A DNA stretch of 64,000 bases from Paraphaeosphaeria minitans (taxonomy: Eukaryota > Ascomycota > Dothideomycetes > Pleosporales > Didymosphaeriaceae): NCBI GenBank assembly GCA_015832175.1, contig WJXW01000003.1:2914001-2978000 (forward strand), in the 5' to 3' direction. Positions 1-12,026 of the stretch are shown here, in pieces. The first letter of the stretch is position 1. The number at the start of each line of letters is the position of its first letter. The position numbers were made by a program, and so were the translations under genes. The notes below the pieces were generated by a model. That model saw only the letters and a program-made list of their open reading frames with translations. It did not search any database and was not told the origin of the DNA.

Positions 1-1260
1 AAATTTAATTACTTACTTTACTCTAGTGTAACGCATTAGTAACTAAATAGCGTTATAATAACTTTTTATTTTTTATTAGGTTCTTAGTCCTTAATAGTTA
101 GTATATTTAACTTAGTTTAATAGACTTTATTCTTTAATCTATAGTTTCTAGCTATATAGCCTAGTTTACTACATATAAAGCATTTATAGGTCTTAGTTAT
201 TAGTTATTAACTTCTATTAGAAACGCGTTTATTAGACTACTTAAGGCCTATTCTTCTTTCTTTTCTTTTACCTATATAGTTAAACTAGACATCTTCTATT
301 AGTTTATATCTCTAGTAGTTCCTTAGCTATTGCTTTTAGATAATTCTTACAGGGTTTTTATAAACTACTTTTACTAGTTATCTAAAGCTTATCGCCCTAG
401 GGTTTTAGTAAAGCTTCTATTATAGTGAAAACTACTCTCTATTAATTCTAATAGTTTCTTTGTATAGTTCTTTAAGGTTAGCGATTTATGCACTACTATA
501 TAAGAGTTCCTTATATAGTTTCTATTTAAGTCTTTATTTATACATGTTCTAAAGAGATTTATTGTCCTAGTTAAGTTATATAGCGTATCTATAAAACTTA
601 GCTATATACTTAGCTACTAATTATTTCTAAATTATAGTCTAAATCTTTACTTTTGTAATAGAGTCCTTATTAGTAATTCTAAAGAGTTATTTAAGGCATT
701 TCTTAAAGTTATTATAATTCTTAATAATATTAACTATATTAGCATAGTTGTCTGCGTAGTCGTCGTTATTGTTATTATAGTCTATTTTTAGGTACTTTTT
801 AAGTTAGAGATAGATTTATAATCCTATATCTCCTCGCATGTATATTACTATAAAGATAACCTTCTTTTTATCTTTAAGAGGTTTGTCTAAGTTAAAGAAG
901 TAGAGGTCTAACTAGAGAATCTAGACGTTAGTTTAAGATTGTTTACTAAAGTAGAGATTAGGTTTATACGCCTTACTACTATCCTTTATAGGAGTAATCT
1001 TAGCGGCACCTAAAGCTATAGAAGAGGTAAAAGTTTATAAAGTACTTATATTAAGGGTGTTTAAGATGTTGAATCTAAGAGAGTAGCTAGTCCTAAAGGG
1101 TTAAAGTTAGTTCTTAGGCAGAAGTACTTACAGAAGGTAGAAGGTCTTATTAATATAATAGTATCTTATAAAGTGTAATAAGTTAATAATTTGGTTGCTA
1201 GAATCTAAACAATAGATTAATAAACAGATTAAACACGAGTATAGAGGTCCATCCTTATAT
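1..1260 (-). pseudogene. RIP-degraded gag of a Ty3/gypsy element (copy truncated by window start)
   Basis: The minus strand carries a wrecked gag. A CCHC zinc knuckle can be read at 141-182: the two first cysteine codons survive at 180-182 and 171-173, while the histidine (156-158) and last cysteine (141-143) positions are both tyrosine codons, as C:G to T:A changes would produce. Spacing is the retroviral C-x2-C-x4-H-x4-C. The whole stretch is a direct copy of 6274-7533 (offset 6273) with scattered transitions. No open frame survives. It is probably the gag of a second element lying in the same orientation, with its pol beyond the window start. Confidence 0.75.
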
Positions 1261-1499
1261 TTCTATATAATAGGGCTGCTCTAATACTTAGTGTTACTAA
1301 GTAACTAAACACATTATGTAACCTACTCTACTGCTTAGTGCCACTAAGCGACTAAGCATATTACGTGACCTAATCTAAGTTACTTGGCGTCTCTTTGTTA
1401 CGTTTGTAACCCTATCGCTATTCCATTATACCTTTATAAGCGCCTAAGTCCCACATTATTATCTGGTACGTAATAGATTTATCCTTAAATTATGTAACT
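1261..1499. repeat. AT-rich spacer next to gag, possible LTR or leader
   Basis: This stretch lies just upstream (minus-strand sense) of the truncated gag. It holds short inverted and direct repeats built on CTTAGTG, ACTAAG and ACGTGACCT around 1270-1370. A related motif set occurs at 7545-7672 beside the other gag copy, also ending in ACGTGACCT. An LTR or 5' leader is plausible, but I could not define both ends. Confidence 0.3.
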
Positions 1500-2116
1500 A
1501 TGTCTTACGCCTAGTTATAACTAGAGCTCGCCCTATATTATAAGTAGCGTTAGCTTATTTATATTATGCTTAAATAACCTTCTAAGTCTAGTACTACCTA
1601 TTACTATTACCTAACTAATTTTATTAACTCCTTTAGCGAAGTTATAGTTAAGAAATACTTAACGTGTATAAAATATAACTATGTTTATAAGGTTTATGTT
1701 TAGTTTAGAAAATATAGAGAATGTGTTTATTAAGGTTAATATTGTGATATATACATTTTAGAGTCTAAGTTTAAGCGTTTATTAGCAGGGAAAGAGAAAT
1801 TGCGTGTATAAATAAAAGAGTTAAGAGAAACGTAGGAGGCTGCGTTTAAGGCCTATAAAGAGGTGTTAGAGAAATTATAAGTTACATATATACGCGAAGA
1901 TTAGTTACGTTAGTAAATAGACTTACTTGATAAGTGTGCTAAAGATATAATAGTAGTTAAAGAGAAGAATATTAAAGAGGCTAAATCTTATAAGGCTGTT
2001 AATCTAGTAGTTAATAAGACTCCTTTAGGTCCTTTCTTGTCCCCTATAATATAGAGCGCTTTTAAAGATTTCTTGTTAGAATTATAGAATAATTTAGTAT
2101 TTTTACTATTTTAGGT
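1500..2116 (+). pseudogene. RIP-degraded plus-strand reading frame with coiled-coil character
   Basis: One frame on the plus strand stays protein-like from an ATG at 1500 to about 2116 but is broken by many TAA/TAG codons, mostly where Gln or Trp codons would be expected. It has a Cys-containing section around 1660-1760 followed by Lys/Glu-rich heptad-like sequence (about 1780-1990), suggesting a small Cys-rich plus coiled-coil protein. It lies antisense to, and just past the 3' end of, the chromovirus pol, so it may be an accessory gene of that element. I do not recognise a family. Confidence 0.35.
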
Positions 2117-5100
2117 ATAAATTTTATTATGCTGTGTAAGTTATTAGTAGAATTGTTTAATCTTTTATTAATAGTTTCTTAGGTAGTTCTCTAGTTCCTA
2201 AGTCTTTTCGCTATATAGGTAACTGTTCCACTTGATAAGGTACGCGTTGCTATGCTAATTATACTTTAGAATTCTTTTAACCTTAAATTTATTTTCTTCC
2301 TTAGTTCTGTGGTAGAAGGTGGTTCTAACTAGTGTATTAGGGTCTGCTAGTTTTAGTAGTAATACGTGAAATACTAGGTATATCTTTGCATCTAGCGGTA
2401 GTTCTAACTTATAGTTCACTAGTAATATTTGCTTCGAAATGTAAAATAGTCTAACCTTAATATAATCTAGTTTCTTGTGTTTCTTTTTCTGTGTTTAAAA
2501 GTTCTTTATAAGCAGATATGCTTTATCCCCCTTTTTTAGCTAAGGTGTTGTTTTACGTTTTTAATTTTAGTAAGAAATTAATTACTGCTAAGCTTTCTTA
2601 AGATTCTCTTAGAGTTATTAGTATATTTTCTTTATATTTTCTACTATATCTATAGCTTCTTTTGCTTTAATTGTTGTAGGAAATTGTTAATTAAAGAGAT
2701 GTAGGTGTCTTTTATAGTTTATATAGAATAGTGTATGTCCTAATGCTGCTAATACTTTGTTATTATAGGCTAACTATACTATAGGTAGTAATAAAACCTA
2801 GTTATTCTTTTAACTGTTATAGTAGATGCGTAGGTACGTTTCTATAGTTTAGTTTGTACGTTCTATCTATCTGTTTATTTGTGGATAGTAAGCTGTTAAT
2901 AGCTTTTGTTTTATTTTAAGTAGGGCTATAAGCGTTATCTAATAATTTAATGTAAAGAGCTTGTCCCTGTTACTAATAATTGTTTTTAGGATTCTATAGT
3001 GTCTAATTAGTTAGTCTAAGATAAGAAAAGCGAGTTCTTTTACTGTTATTTTTTTAAGGCATAGAATAAGCTTAATATACTTAGTTAGTTAGTAGACTAT
3101 TACTAGTATACTATTATATTTAATTCCTGTTGTTAGATCCTTAGAGTTTAGAATTCCTGTAATAAAATGTATAGTAATATCTTCCTATAGTACTATTAGT
3201 ATTCTGATTGCTTGCATTTCTCTATATTTAAAATATATACTGTGTTTGTTTCTCTAGTATTCTGTATATTTATAGATTAAAGTTGTTACAGCTTCCTTAT
3301 TTCCTTTAAAGGTATAATTCCTTTAGATAAGTTCTATTGTCTTTGTAATGCCTAGGTGTCTGTATATAGGGTTATTGTAGTATTGTTAGATAATCTTAGT
3401 CTATAGATATTCTAGAATTTCTTAGTTAATTACTAAAAGTTAATTTAGTTCTGCTGTTAGTTCTAGAGATTTATCTTTAGCTTTACAAAGGATTGCAGAG
3501 AAGGTTTTTACTTTTTCTTCTACTAAATTACTTTGTTAGCTAAGAGCGTCTACTCTGCTATTTTCTTTTCTAGCTATATAGATAATTTCAAACTTATACT
3601 GCCTAGTAGTCTACGACTATCTTTGTTGTCGTAGCGTAAGTTCTTTTATTATTATGAACCTTAGAAGGTTCTTATAATCTATGTAGATTTCTAGTGTTAA
3701 GTAGCTAAGCGCGTAAATCCTCTAGTGCTTTAAGGCTTTAATAATAACGTAGAGTTTTTTGTTGTATACGTTGTATTATGTTTTAGCGTTATTAAATTTA
3801 TATAAGTAATAGGTAATTAGGTGCTATTTACTATTACATTCTTATTTAGCGTAGGCGCCTAGCGTAAGATCGCTAGCGTTTATTTTAAAGCGCAGTGGTT
3901 TATTATTTCTAAAATAAATAAGGACAGGTTTTATAATATATACTATCTTAAAGAGTTAGAATACTATTCTATATTAATTTATCTATTTAAAGGGTACGTC
4001 CTTCTTTATAAGATTTATTAAAGGTATTATAACCTTTACGTAATCTTAGATAAATTATTAGTTAAATCTACAAAATTCTAAGAATTCTTAGATATTCTTA
4101 GCTGTCTTTAGTATTAGCTAGTTCTTAATGTATTTAACTTTACTTAGTGCTATCTTAATTCCTTCTATAGTAATAATGTGTTCTAGGAATTTAAGTTATT
4201 TAATGTTAAACTTACATTTCTTAAGTTTAATATAAAGGCATACGTTGTCTAGTGCTTCTAGTACTATTTATATATACTTAGTGTGGTCTAATTTGTTTTT
4301 AGAAAAGACGAGGATCTTGTCTATATACATAATAATAAATATGTCTAGATGTTTATAGAGTATGTTATTAATAAGTGCTATAAAAGCTACTAGTGCATTT
4401 GTAAGTCTAAAAGGCATAACCTTATATTTAAATAGTCTGTAGCGTAATTAAAATACTGTTTTCTATTCTTTACCTTTCTTAATTTATATAAGGTAGTAAC
4501 TGTGTCTAAGATCTATTATTATAAATATCTTAGCTTAAGATAGTTAATCTTATAACTCTGTAATATTTAGAAGTGGATATTAGTTCTTTATCATTATATT
4601 ATTAAGTTATTAGTAGTTAATACATAGTCTATCTAATCTATCCTTTTTCTTAATAAACATAAAAGGGCTTACTACTAGTAACTTTAATAGTTATATATAT
4701 CCTGTTTTAAGGTTTGTTTTAATAAAATCACGTTCTTTAAGGAGTTCTTCTCCTCTCTTACTATATAATAGTCTAAAGGGTAGTATCTTCCCTTCTTCTA
4801 GGTCTATTATAAGATCCTAGGGTTAATATTCTAGTAGGTTTACTTTTCCTTCCTTCTCTATAAATATGTGTGTCTAGTTCCTGTACTCTCTTAGTAAGGT
4901 AAAGAGTGTACTATTGTCCTCTTTCTTACACTTTTTAACCTAGTAGTTTCTACTAGCGTCTACTAAGGTGTGCTTCTATTTTTTAACTATCTGTTATAGT
5001 ATTATAGTATTAATAACTTCCTTATCTACTATTATTTTTAGTTAATACGTAGGCTTTACTTATAATATATAATTATAGCGTTTAAATAATATTTTCTTCG

Positions 5101-6250
5101 TACCCTAGTTAATCTACGGGTTATGTATTATTAACTAAAGTAATCCTAAGACTAACTTATACTTAGATTCTAGTAAGACATCTAAGGTAAGTTTCTCTCT
5201 ATGTCCTTAGACTATTATTATAGTAATAACCTCCTAGTATATTTAAGGTGTTTTAGGTATTAGGGATCTATTCGTAATATAGATAATATAAGGTACTTTT
5301 TTCTCTAATATTATAAGTCCTGCTTATCTTACTATATAATAAGATATAAAGTTCCTTCCTACTCTTAAGTTTATAAGAGCTTAAGCCTATATTCTTTTAA
5401 GCTATAGTAGTAGCTTAAGTAATACTATGCTTACTGTGGCATTTAATTTAATAAAGGCGTTTTTTTGTTTAAGTTTAGGCCTAAAAAAAAAGATATCTAT
5501 TTGTGTAGGTTATAGTTAAGTTCTAGTGCGTAGTATACGTTTCTAAGTATTTGCTTCTATTACTATTCTTAAGTATATAGTTTATGTAAATTGTTTTCTT
5601 CTTTCTATAAGGATGTTCTGCTGTTTTTCTCCTATAGTCTTTACTATTCCTATGTACTAGTTAAATTAGTAGTTCTATTATTACTTCTTATATAGGGTAG
5701 TTTATAAAGCTGTCTAAACATTTAGCTATATAGTAGTATTTATAGTCTTAGTTTAGACACGTGTACTAGTACAGTTATATATAGTCTTTGTTAATAAGTA
5801 TATTATAGTATTTATTACCCTTTAGCGTAAGGTAAAGAAAGTATTTTACTTATTATTTATCCTAGAGGTGTTTGTCGCAAGCTGTGATAAGGTAGTCTAT
5901 CCACATTTATCTATAGCGCTATTTCCTTCTAGGTTATTTCTTATTCTTCTCTTTTTCTACCTTATGTTATGCGTATATTAGTTCTTCGCAATACGTCTAT
6001 ATATAGAATTAGTGTGTAGGATTTTAGTAGTCTAGGTAGTACTTTAGTATATAGTCTAACTTCTTATTTTTATAGGGTTGCATTCCTTTTGGTGCCTAGT
6101 AGGGTTCTATATAGTCCTAAATATTTAGTTTGTACTTAGGTAATATAGGGTTGTCTTCTTCCCGCCTACTTTGTGGGTAAGGAGTAGGAGATTTTAGTAT
6201 TTCTTCTATATCTTCTACGTTATAGTATATGTTGGAGTTGTCTTCTAGAT
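2110..6250 (-). pseudogene. RIP-degraded pol of a Ty3/gypsy chromovirus (RT, RNase H region, integrase, chromodomain)
   Basis: Read on the minus strand, the domains occur in Ty3/gypsy order. The reverse transcriptase palm is recognisable at about 4680-4480, and the catalytic-loop region at about 4325-4290 reads FIIMYIDKIL, where the family has YxDD. An integrase core with the FITG...ILVIVD signature lies at about 3200-2900. A chromodomain-like segment (YLIKWNSY) lies at about 2260-2170, which places the element among chromoviruses. Many TAA/TAG stops sit at expected Gln or Trp positions and catalytic residues are altered, so the element is dead. RNase H should lie at about 3950-3600 but was not resolved residue by residue. 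Gag is directly upstream at 7533-6274. Confidence 0.85.
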
Positions 6251-6273
6251 CTTTATATAGTTATAAGTTAGGT

Positions 6274-7533
6274 AAATCTAATTGCTTACTTTACTCTAGT
6301 GTAACGCGTTAGTAACTAAATAGCGTTATAATAACTTCCTATTCCTTATTAGGTTCTTAGTCCTTAAAAGTTAGTAGATTTAACTTAGTTTAATAGACTT
6401 TGTTCTTTAATCTATAGTTTCTAGCTATATAGCCTACTTTGCTATATATAAAGCATTTATAGGTCTTAGTTATTAGTTATTAACTTCTATTAGAGACGCG
6501 TTTATTAGGCTGCTTAAGGCCTATTCTTCTTCCTTTTCCTTTGCCTATGTAGTTAAACTAGACATCTTCTATTAGTTTGTATCTCTAGTAGTTCCTTAGC
6601 TATTACTTTTAGACAATTCTAATAGGGTTCTTATAAACTAATTTTGCTAGTTATCTAAAGCTTATTACTCTAGGGTTTTAGTAGAGCTCTTATTATAGTA
6701 AAAACTATTCTTTATTAATCCTAATAGTTTCTTTATATAGTTCTTTAAAGTTAGTAATTTATACACTACTACATAAGAGTTCCTTACATAGTTTCTATTT
6801 AAGTCCTTATTTATATATATCCTAAAGAGATCTATTATCCTAGTTAAGTTATACAGCGTATTTATGAAACTTAGCTATATACTTAGCTACTAATTATTTC
6901 TAAGTTATAGTCTAAATTTTTGCTTTTATAATACAGTCCTTATTAGTAATTCTAAAGAGTTGTTTAAGGTATTTCTTAAAGTTATTATAATCCTTAATAA
7001 TATTAACTATATTAGCGTACTTATTTACGTAATTATTATTATTATTATTGTGGTCTATTCCTAGGTACTTTTTAAGGTAGAGACAGATCTATAATCCTAT
7101 ATCTCCTCGTATATATATTACTGCGAAGATAACCTTTTTCTTATCTTTAAGGAATTTATCTAAGTTAAAGAAATAGAGGTCTAACTAGAGAATCTAGACA
7201 TTAGTTTAAAATTATTTACTAAAGTAGAGATTAGGTTTATGCGCCTTACTACTATCCTTTATAGAAGTAATCTTAGTGGCACCTAAAGCTATAGAAGAGG
7301 TAGGAGTTTGTAAAGTAGTTATATTAAAGGTGTTTAAGATGTTAAATCTAAGAGGGTAGCTAGTCCTAAAGGGTTAAAGTTAGTTCTTAGGCAAGAGTAC
7401 TTATAGAAGGTAAAAAGTCTTATTAATATAATAGTCTCTTGCAAAGTGTAATAAGTTAACAATATAGTCTACTAGAATCTAAACAAAAGAATAATAAACA
7501 GATTAAATATAAGTATAAAGAGCCTATCCTTAC
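6274..7533 (-). pseudogene. RIP-degraded gag of the chromovirus
   Basis: This is a direct repeat of 1-1260 and lies immediately 5' (minus-strand sense) of the pol at 6250-2110, as expected for gag. The zinc-knuckle region near 6410-6455 keeps the frame, but here the second cysteine as well as the histidine has become tyrosine. The two gag copies therefore carry different hits, so they mutated at least partly independently. Confidence 0.75.
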
Positions 7534-7544
7534 GTTCTTTTATA

Positions 7545-7835
7545 CTTTAAGCGATTAGTCCACTAATCGCTCTAATTAAACTAATTAAGCACTAATTAGT
7601 TACTTAGTATATTAAGTGCTTAGTGTAATTAGTTATCTTGGCGCTCTAATCACACTAATTAGGTCACGTGACCTCTTGTGCTGTGCCGCTTAAATAACGA
7701 ATGTAGATACATATAAAGATCCTAGGAGGCCTAGCCTTTAGATCTTAACAAGCGTATTTCACTAATCTACTTTTATATACTTATTAACTTTCTATAAAAA
7801 CTCTATAACCTACTCTTTTTCTTTTAACTTACTAT
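7545..7835. repeat. AT-rich leader or LTR-like segment upstream of gag
   Basis: It lies upstream of the gag in minus-strand sense and contains nested inverted and direct repeats of TAATTAG, ACTAATCGC and CACGTGACC (7545-7672). The ACGTGACC core is shared with the 1261-1499 segment. It may hold the 5' LTR and promoter of the gypsy element, but no matching LTR pair could be delimited. Confidence 0.3.
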
Positions 7836-8641
7836 TGTAGTGTAAAGGTTGGCCTACGATAGAGAGTCGGAGAAATATAGGGCCGATTAGCTGTTATTTA
7901 AGATAGCTAATTAGAGAATAGACAAATAAAAAAAAACTACTAGAGAAGACACAAGGAGACCGAATAGACAATTAGAGTAGTTAGATTTGTATAATATATT
8001 TTAGGATAAAATAACTTAACTTATTCTTTTATATTCCTTACTTAAAGTAAACACACCTATAATACTATATTTTTAGCGAGGGATATAGGGCTGCTTTTAA
8101 AAAAATATAGAGAAGTATAGCAACAAGTATTTAGAGAACTAATAGAAGCTATTTAGTAGACTTGTAAGTAGCTACTAAATAGCTAGGAATAGAGCGACAA
8201 GACTAATAGACTTTCGAGTAGCTATTAGGTACATAAACAGACAGACTGTATAGACTTTTAAGTAGTTATTAGTTGCCTAGATAGACAGATTAATAGACTT
8301 TTAAGTAGTTACTAATCACCCAGAAATAAAAAGACACACTAATAGACTTTCGAGTAGCTATCTGGTGCTAGTATAGACTGTATAGACTTTTGAGTAGTTA
8401 TTAGTTACCCAGGAACAAAACGACACACCGATAGACTTTTGAGTAGCTATCTGGTGCTAGTACAGACTATATGGACTTTTAAGTAGTTATTAGTTACCCA
8501 GAAACAAAATAACCAGATAAGACACGAAGAGATCCAATGGACAATTAGAGTAGTTGGATTTATATAATACATTTTAGATAGGATAACTTAACTTATTTTT
8601 TTATATTCCTCACTTAAGGCAAACGCACCTATAACACCACA
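7836..8641. mobile_element. LTR-like element with internal minisatellite
   Basis: It starts TGTAGTGT and ends ACACCACA, which are inverted partners apart from one G/A transition. It is flanked by CTAT at 7832-7835 and again at 8642-8645, a possible 4-bp target duplication. About 140 bp at 7925-8069 are repeated at 8512-8641. Between them lies an array of about 45-bp units (8165-8510). No coding sequence is visible. The simplest reading is a solo LTR or LTR remnant with an internal duplication; a DNA transposon is less likely because the terminal inversion is only about 8 bp. Confidence 0.4.
8165..8510. repeat. Minisatellite, about 45-bp units
   Basis: Seven to eight copies of a unit starting ATAGACTTTTGAGTAG occur in tandem. 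Two alternating unit types end either TATTAGTTACCC or TATCTGGTGC, giving a higher-order period of about 89 bp in the later copies. Differences between copies are mainly transitions. Confidence 0.75.
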
Positions 8642-9805
8642 CTATTACCCTTCTAAGTTAGCCTAATAGTATATAGCTATAGCTGCTTATTACGTAGGAT
8701 ACCTAGCTACTTATTTACTTTATTTTTTACCTAGGTATTCTATACTAATTAACGCTTAAGACTTAGATAGAGCTTAGTAATAAAAGGTAACTTAAAAAGC
8801 TTAGTAATTAGTATCTTTAAGTGGTAATTTAAGACGCTATATATTTTTATAAAATAATTAATTACCTCCTACTAGGGATCCTTTAATAGAGTTTCTACTA
8901 ATTCTCTAATTTCTATAGCTATATTACTAACCTACTTACTTAACTTATTAGCTAAAGTTATTTTTTTATAAAATCTTTCTGCTATAGTTAATATCTCTAT
9001 ACGTTTTTTATAAGGCCTTAAAGTTTCTATCTTATTACTATCCTCCTTACTATTACCTTTAACTATTACTATAATTAATTAATTAATATTTTTTACCCTA
9101 CCTCTATTAGTAATTACGCTGTTAAATAGTTACTAGTATAGGTTTTTATACGCTAGACGCTTTATATAATATTTTTAAGTGTCTAAGTGTTTTTTAAAGT
9201 ACTTTATCAGCGCCTAGCTATCTTTTATAATAACGCTAAACTTATTTATAGTAAATCTAGAGAGGTTATTTAGCTCTTATTAGACTTTCTAGTCTACTTT
9301 ATAACTATTATAGTAATTTTTACACTACTAGATAGATAACACTACGCCTAGTAAAGATACTAAGGCTACTTTTTTAGCTACTATACGCTACGCTATTATT
9401 TTATAACTAGTATTTATATATTATTTATAGTTCTTTACCTACTCTATAAGCGCTAAAAAAAGTGTCTTAATTATATATAGTAACTATAGACTCTAATCCT
9501 AGCTCCCTCTAGACGTTAGCGATGCTATAAACGTTAATAGGAATAACGCTAGCGTCTATAATAAAGGAAAAAGAGTTAATATTAGTAATAGAGTAGGCGT
9601 TAAGCTCTATAGGAGCTTTTATAACGCCTTATACACTAAAGTACTTAAAGTTAGTATAAAAGATTAATTTATAATACTAAAGTTTAATAAGATAAGACTT
9701 TTAGATAGGTAGTTACTAAATATAGGTTAATCTAGATACGTTAGAAGTAGGTCTTTAGAACAATTTATATAGCTACACTAACAAAAAATTCTACGCTAGC
9801 GCTTT
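8642..9805. other. Unassigned AT-rich RIP-type sequence
   Basis: The sequence is saturated with TA and TAG/TAA trinucleotides and has no open frame. The minus strand around 9440-9050 has a faintly protein-like reading with many stops, possibly another transposon, but I could not name a family. Composition changes abruptly to ordinary sequence at about 9800-9806. Confidence 0.5.
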
Positions 9806-10250
9806 ACTGAAGCCGGGCGAGATTAAGCCCAGATCACGATTTGAGATCACGCCCACCGAACAGGCCCTAAGGGCCAGAGTGGGCCTCCGAAAGCTTGTGT
9901 CTGTGCTACGCAAGTTAGGAATGTTGACCGGCAGCTAGATACGACCACGCATGGCTGGCAGGCAGCAACTTGTTCGTCGCAAACTAGACGTAGTCGCGCA
10001 CCAAGATTCCAGCCATCACCCGCTCCAAATCCCAAAACGGCTGACCGCGAGTGAAGGCGATTGCGCCAATCGGAGCACGTCTGAGCTCCAAGACCCCGCC
10101 AAGCCAGTGCAGCTGCACCAGAGTTGACCGCAACCATTGTAGTCTACTACGACTTCCTCTTGTCTCTGCGCCATGTCGGCTTAGAAACACCAACGCTGCG
10201 CCCACAACACCGTTGCCCTTGCGCGCGTACCTTTCGCCAGGTCGTCCAGC

Positions 10251-11401
10251 ATGTCGGTCATTCTGTGTACCGGTAAGTAGCTCTTTCCATTCGTGCATGC
10301 CTCAAGTCAGCGCGGAATTGACGGTTCGCAGCGGGCTATGACCACACAATTCGGTACGCATACATGTCGCCTGGCTCCGCGCTCGAGCGTCACAATGACT
10401 GATCTGCCAGCTTCTGGGAGGCGCTCTCCGGCATCTGCTCTCGCACGATTCCGCATCCAGACTCGCAAGTCAACCGCCTATGCATTTCACCAGACAAGCG
10501 CTTCCTGGCCGCAGCAGGCCACCACACGGTCAAGCTATACGAGATCAAATCGACGAACCCGAACCCCGTGCTCACCTTTGAAGGCCACACATCGAACATC
10601 ACGGGCGTAGCCTTCCACTGCGAGGGCAAGTGGATGGTAACGAGCTCCGAGGACGGCACAGTTAAGATCTGGGATACGCGCTCGGGCAGCGTCCAGCGCA
10701 ACTACACGCACGGAGTCCCCGTCAACGACGTGGTCATCCATCCGAACCAGGGTGAACTCATCAGCTGCGACCGCGGCGGCAACGTGCGCGTCTGGGATCT
10801 GGGCGAGAACAAGTGCTCGCACCAGCTGATACCCGAGGATGATGTATCTGTCGCCAGCGTGACGGTCGCGAGCGACGGCTCGATGCTGGTCGCCGGCAAC
10901 AACAGCGTGTGCTTCTTCCTCCCGTCTCCCGCAATGACATTCTGACTTCCCCAGGGCAAGGTCTACGTCTGGCGCATGGTCCAGCGCGGCGAAGTCACCT
11001 CTCTCGTGCCCGTCTGCACCTTCGTCGCCCACCAGACCTACATCACCCGCGTGCTGCTATCGCCCGACGTGCGCCACCTCGCGACCTGCAGCGCCGACCA
11101 CACTGCCCGCATCTGGTCCATCGACACCTCGCAGCCGCACAACGTGACGATGCAAGACAACCTGCCCGGTCCCGCCGACCGCGACGCCAACGCCTTCCCC
11201 CTCGAGACCACGCTGCACGGCCACCAGCGCTGGGTCTGGGACTGCGCCTTCTCCGCCGACTCGGCCTACCTGGTGACTGCATGCTCCGACCACTATGCGC
11301 GGTTATGGGAGCTGAACAGCCAGAGCATCATAAGGCAGTACAACGGACATCACCGCGGTGCCGTCTGTGTCGCCCTGAACGACACTGCTGTTGGTAACTA
11401 G
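10251..11401 (+). CDS. LST8: WD40 protein Lst8 (TOR complex subunit)
   Basis: Four exons: 10251-10272, 10332-10353, 10411-10906 and 10955-11401, giving 328 residues. Two 22-base exons encode the start (MSVILCT then AGYDHTIR), matching the very conserved N terminus of Lst8/mLST8. The introns (59, 57 and 48 bases) have GTAAGT, GTACGC and GTGTGC donors. The protein is a seven-bladed WD40 propeller; GHTSNITGVAFH, DGTVKIWD, NVRVWDLG and GHQRWVWDCAFS are visible blade motifs. Lst8 binds the TOR kinase domain in TORC1 and TORC2. It ends NDTAVGN, so the extreme C terminus may be spliced further, as a GGTAAC donor-like site overlaps the stop. The ATG lies only about 450 bases from the RIP block, yet the gene shows no RIP damage. 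The transporter gene converges on it. Confidence 0.93.
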
Positions 11402-12026
11402 GAGGACGAACAGCAAGTAGACCATCAGGGGGCGTGAGTGTTCCCTGCGTTATCCTCTCGAATCCCCTAGGCTCATTTTATTCTATAGAACTGTCATGCG
11501 CGCCGAGACAGTCGAATGGCGTGGCATCCACACCACAAACCCGCGTCTCCTCTGGTGCTGCGTCTTCGACCACAATCTGGAGTTCGACACGACAAAGTTC
11601 ACAAACGACTGTGTTTGGCCTGGCGTCCAGGGGGGGCGCACCTTCTGCTGCGGGTTCCACAGCAACCTCGTGAATTGCCCGGGTCCGGATGGGAGGACCC
11701 TGGATGGGAGGAAGTGATTTGAGTTAGATATCGGAAGGTGGGCTAGTCGAGTAGGTGGGTGGATATCTTTGGAGTTGAGCGATGGCAGCATTTGATTTGA
11801 TGGCACTGGGGATGCTAGCTGTACTATGGTAAGCGAGATACACGAGAGACGAGCATGATCAAGTTCAATGAAGCCTGTTACGACGACTCGGTTCTGCGTG
11901 TATGATGAATATATGACACATGCTCGACAGACCGGACGTACTACGATCCACTCGTCCCGTAAGCAGATCAGACACAGCCAGTGCATTGTCCAATGGACCC
12001 ATCCATCTTCGATCCAGCCTTCTACC
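11402..12026. other. Intergenic region between convergent genes
   Basis: This region lies between the 3' ends of LST8 (+) and the transporter (-). Overlapping short frames on both strands look like chance ORFs with no recognisable domain. It probably holds both 3' UTRs. No repeat or RNA gene was seen. Confidence 0.5.

Noticed and set aside
1..7533. The 1.26-kb direct repeats at 1-1260 and 6274-7533 as LTRs of one element
   Set aside because: Both copies encode a gag zinc knuckle on the minus strand and lack TG/CA ends, so they are two gag copies, not LTRs.
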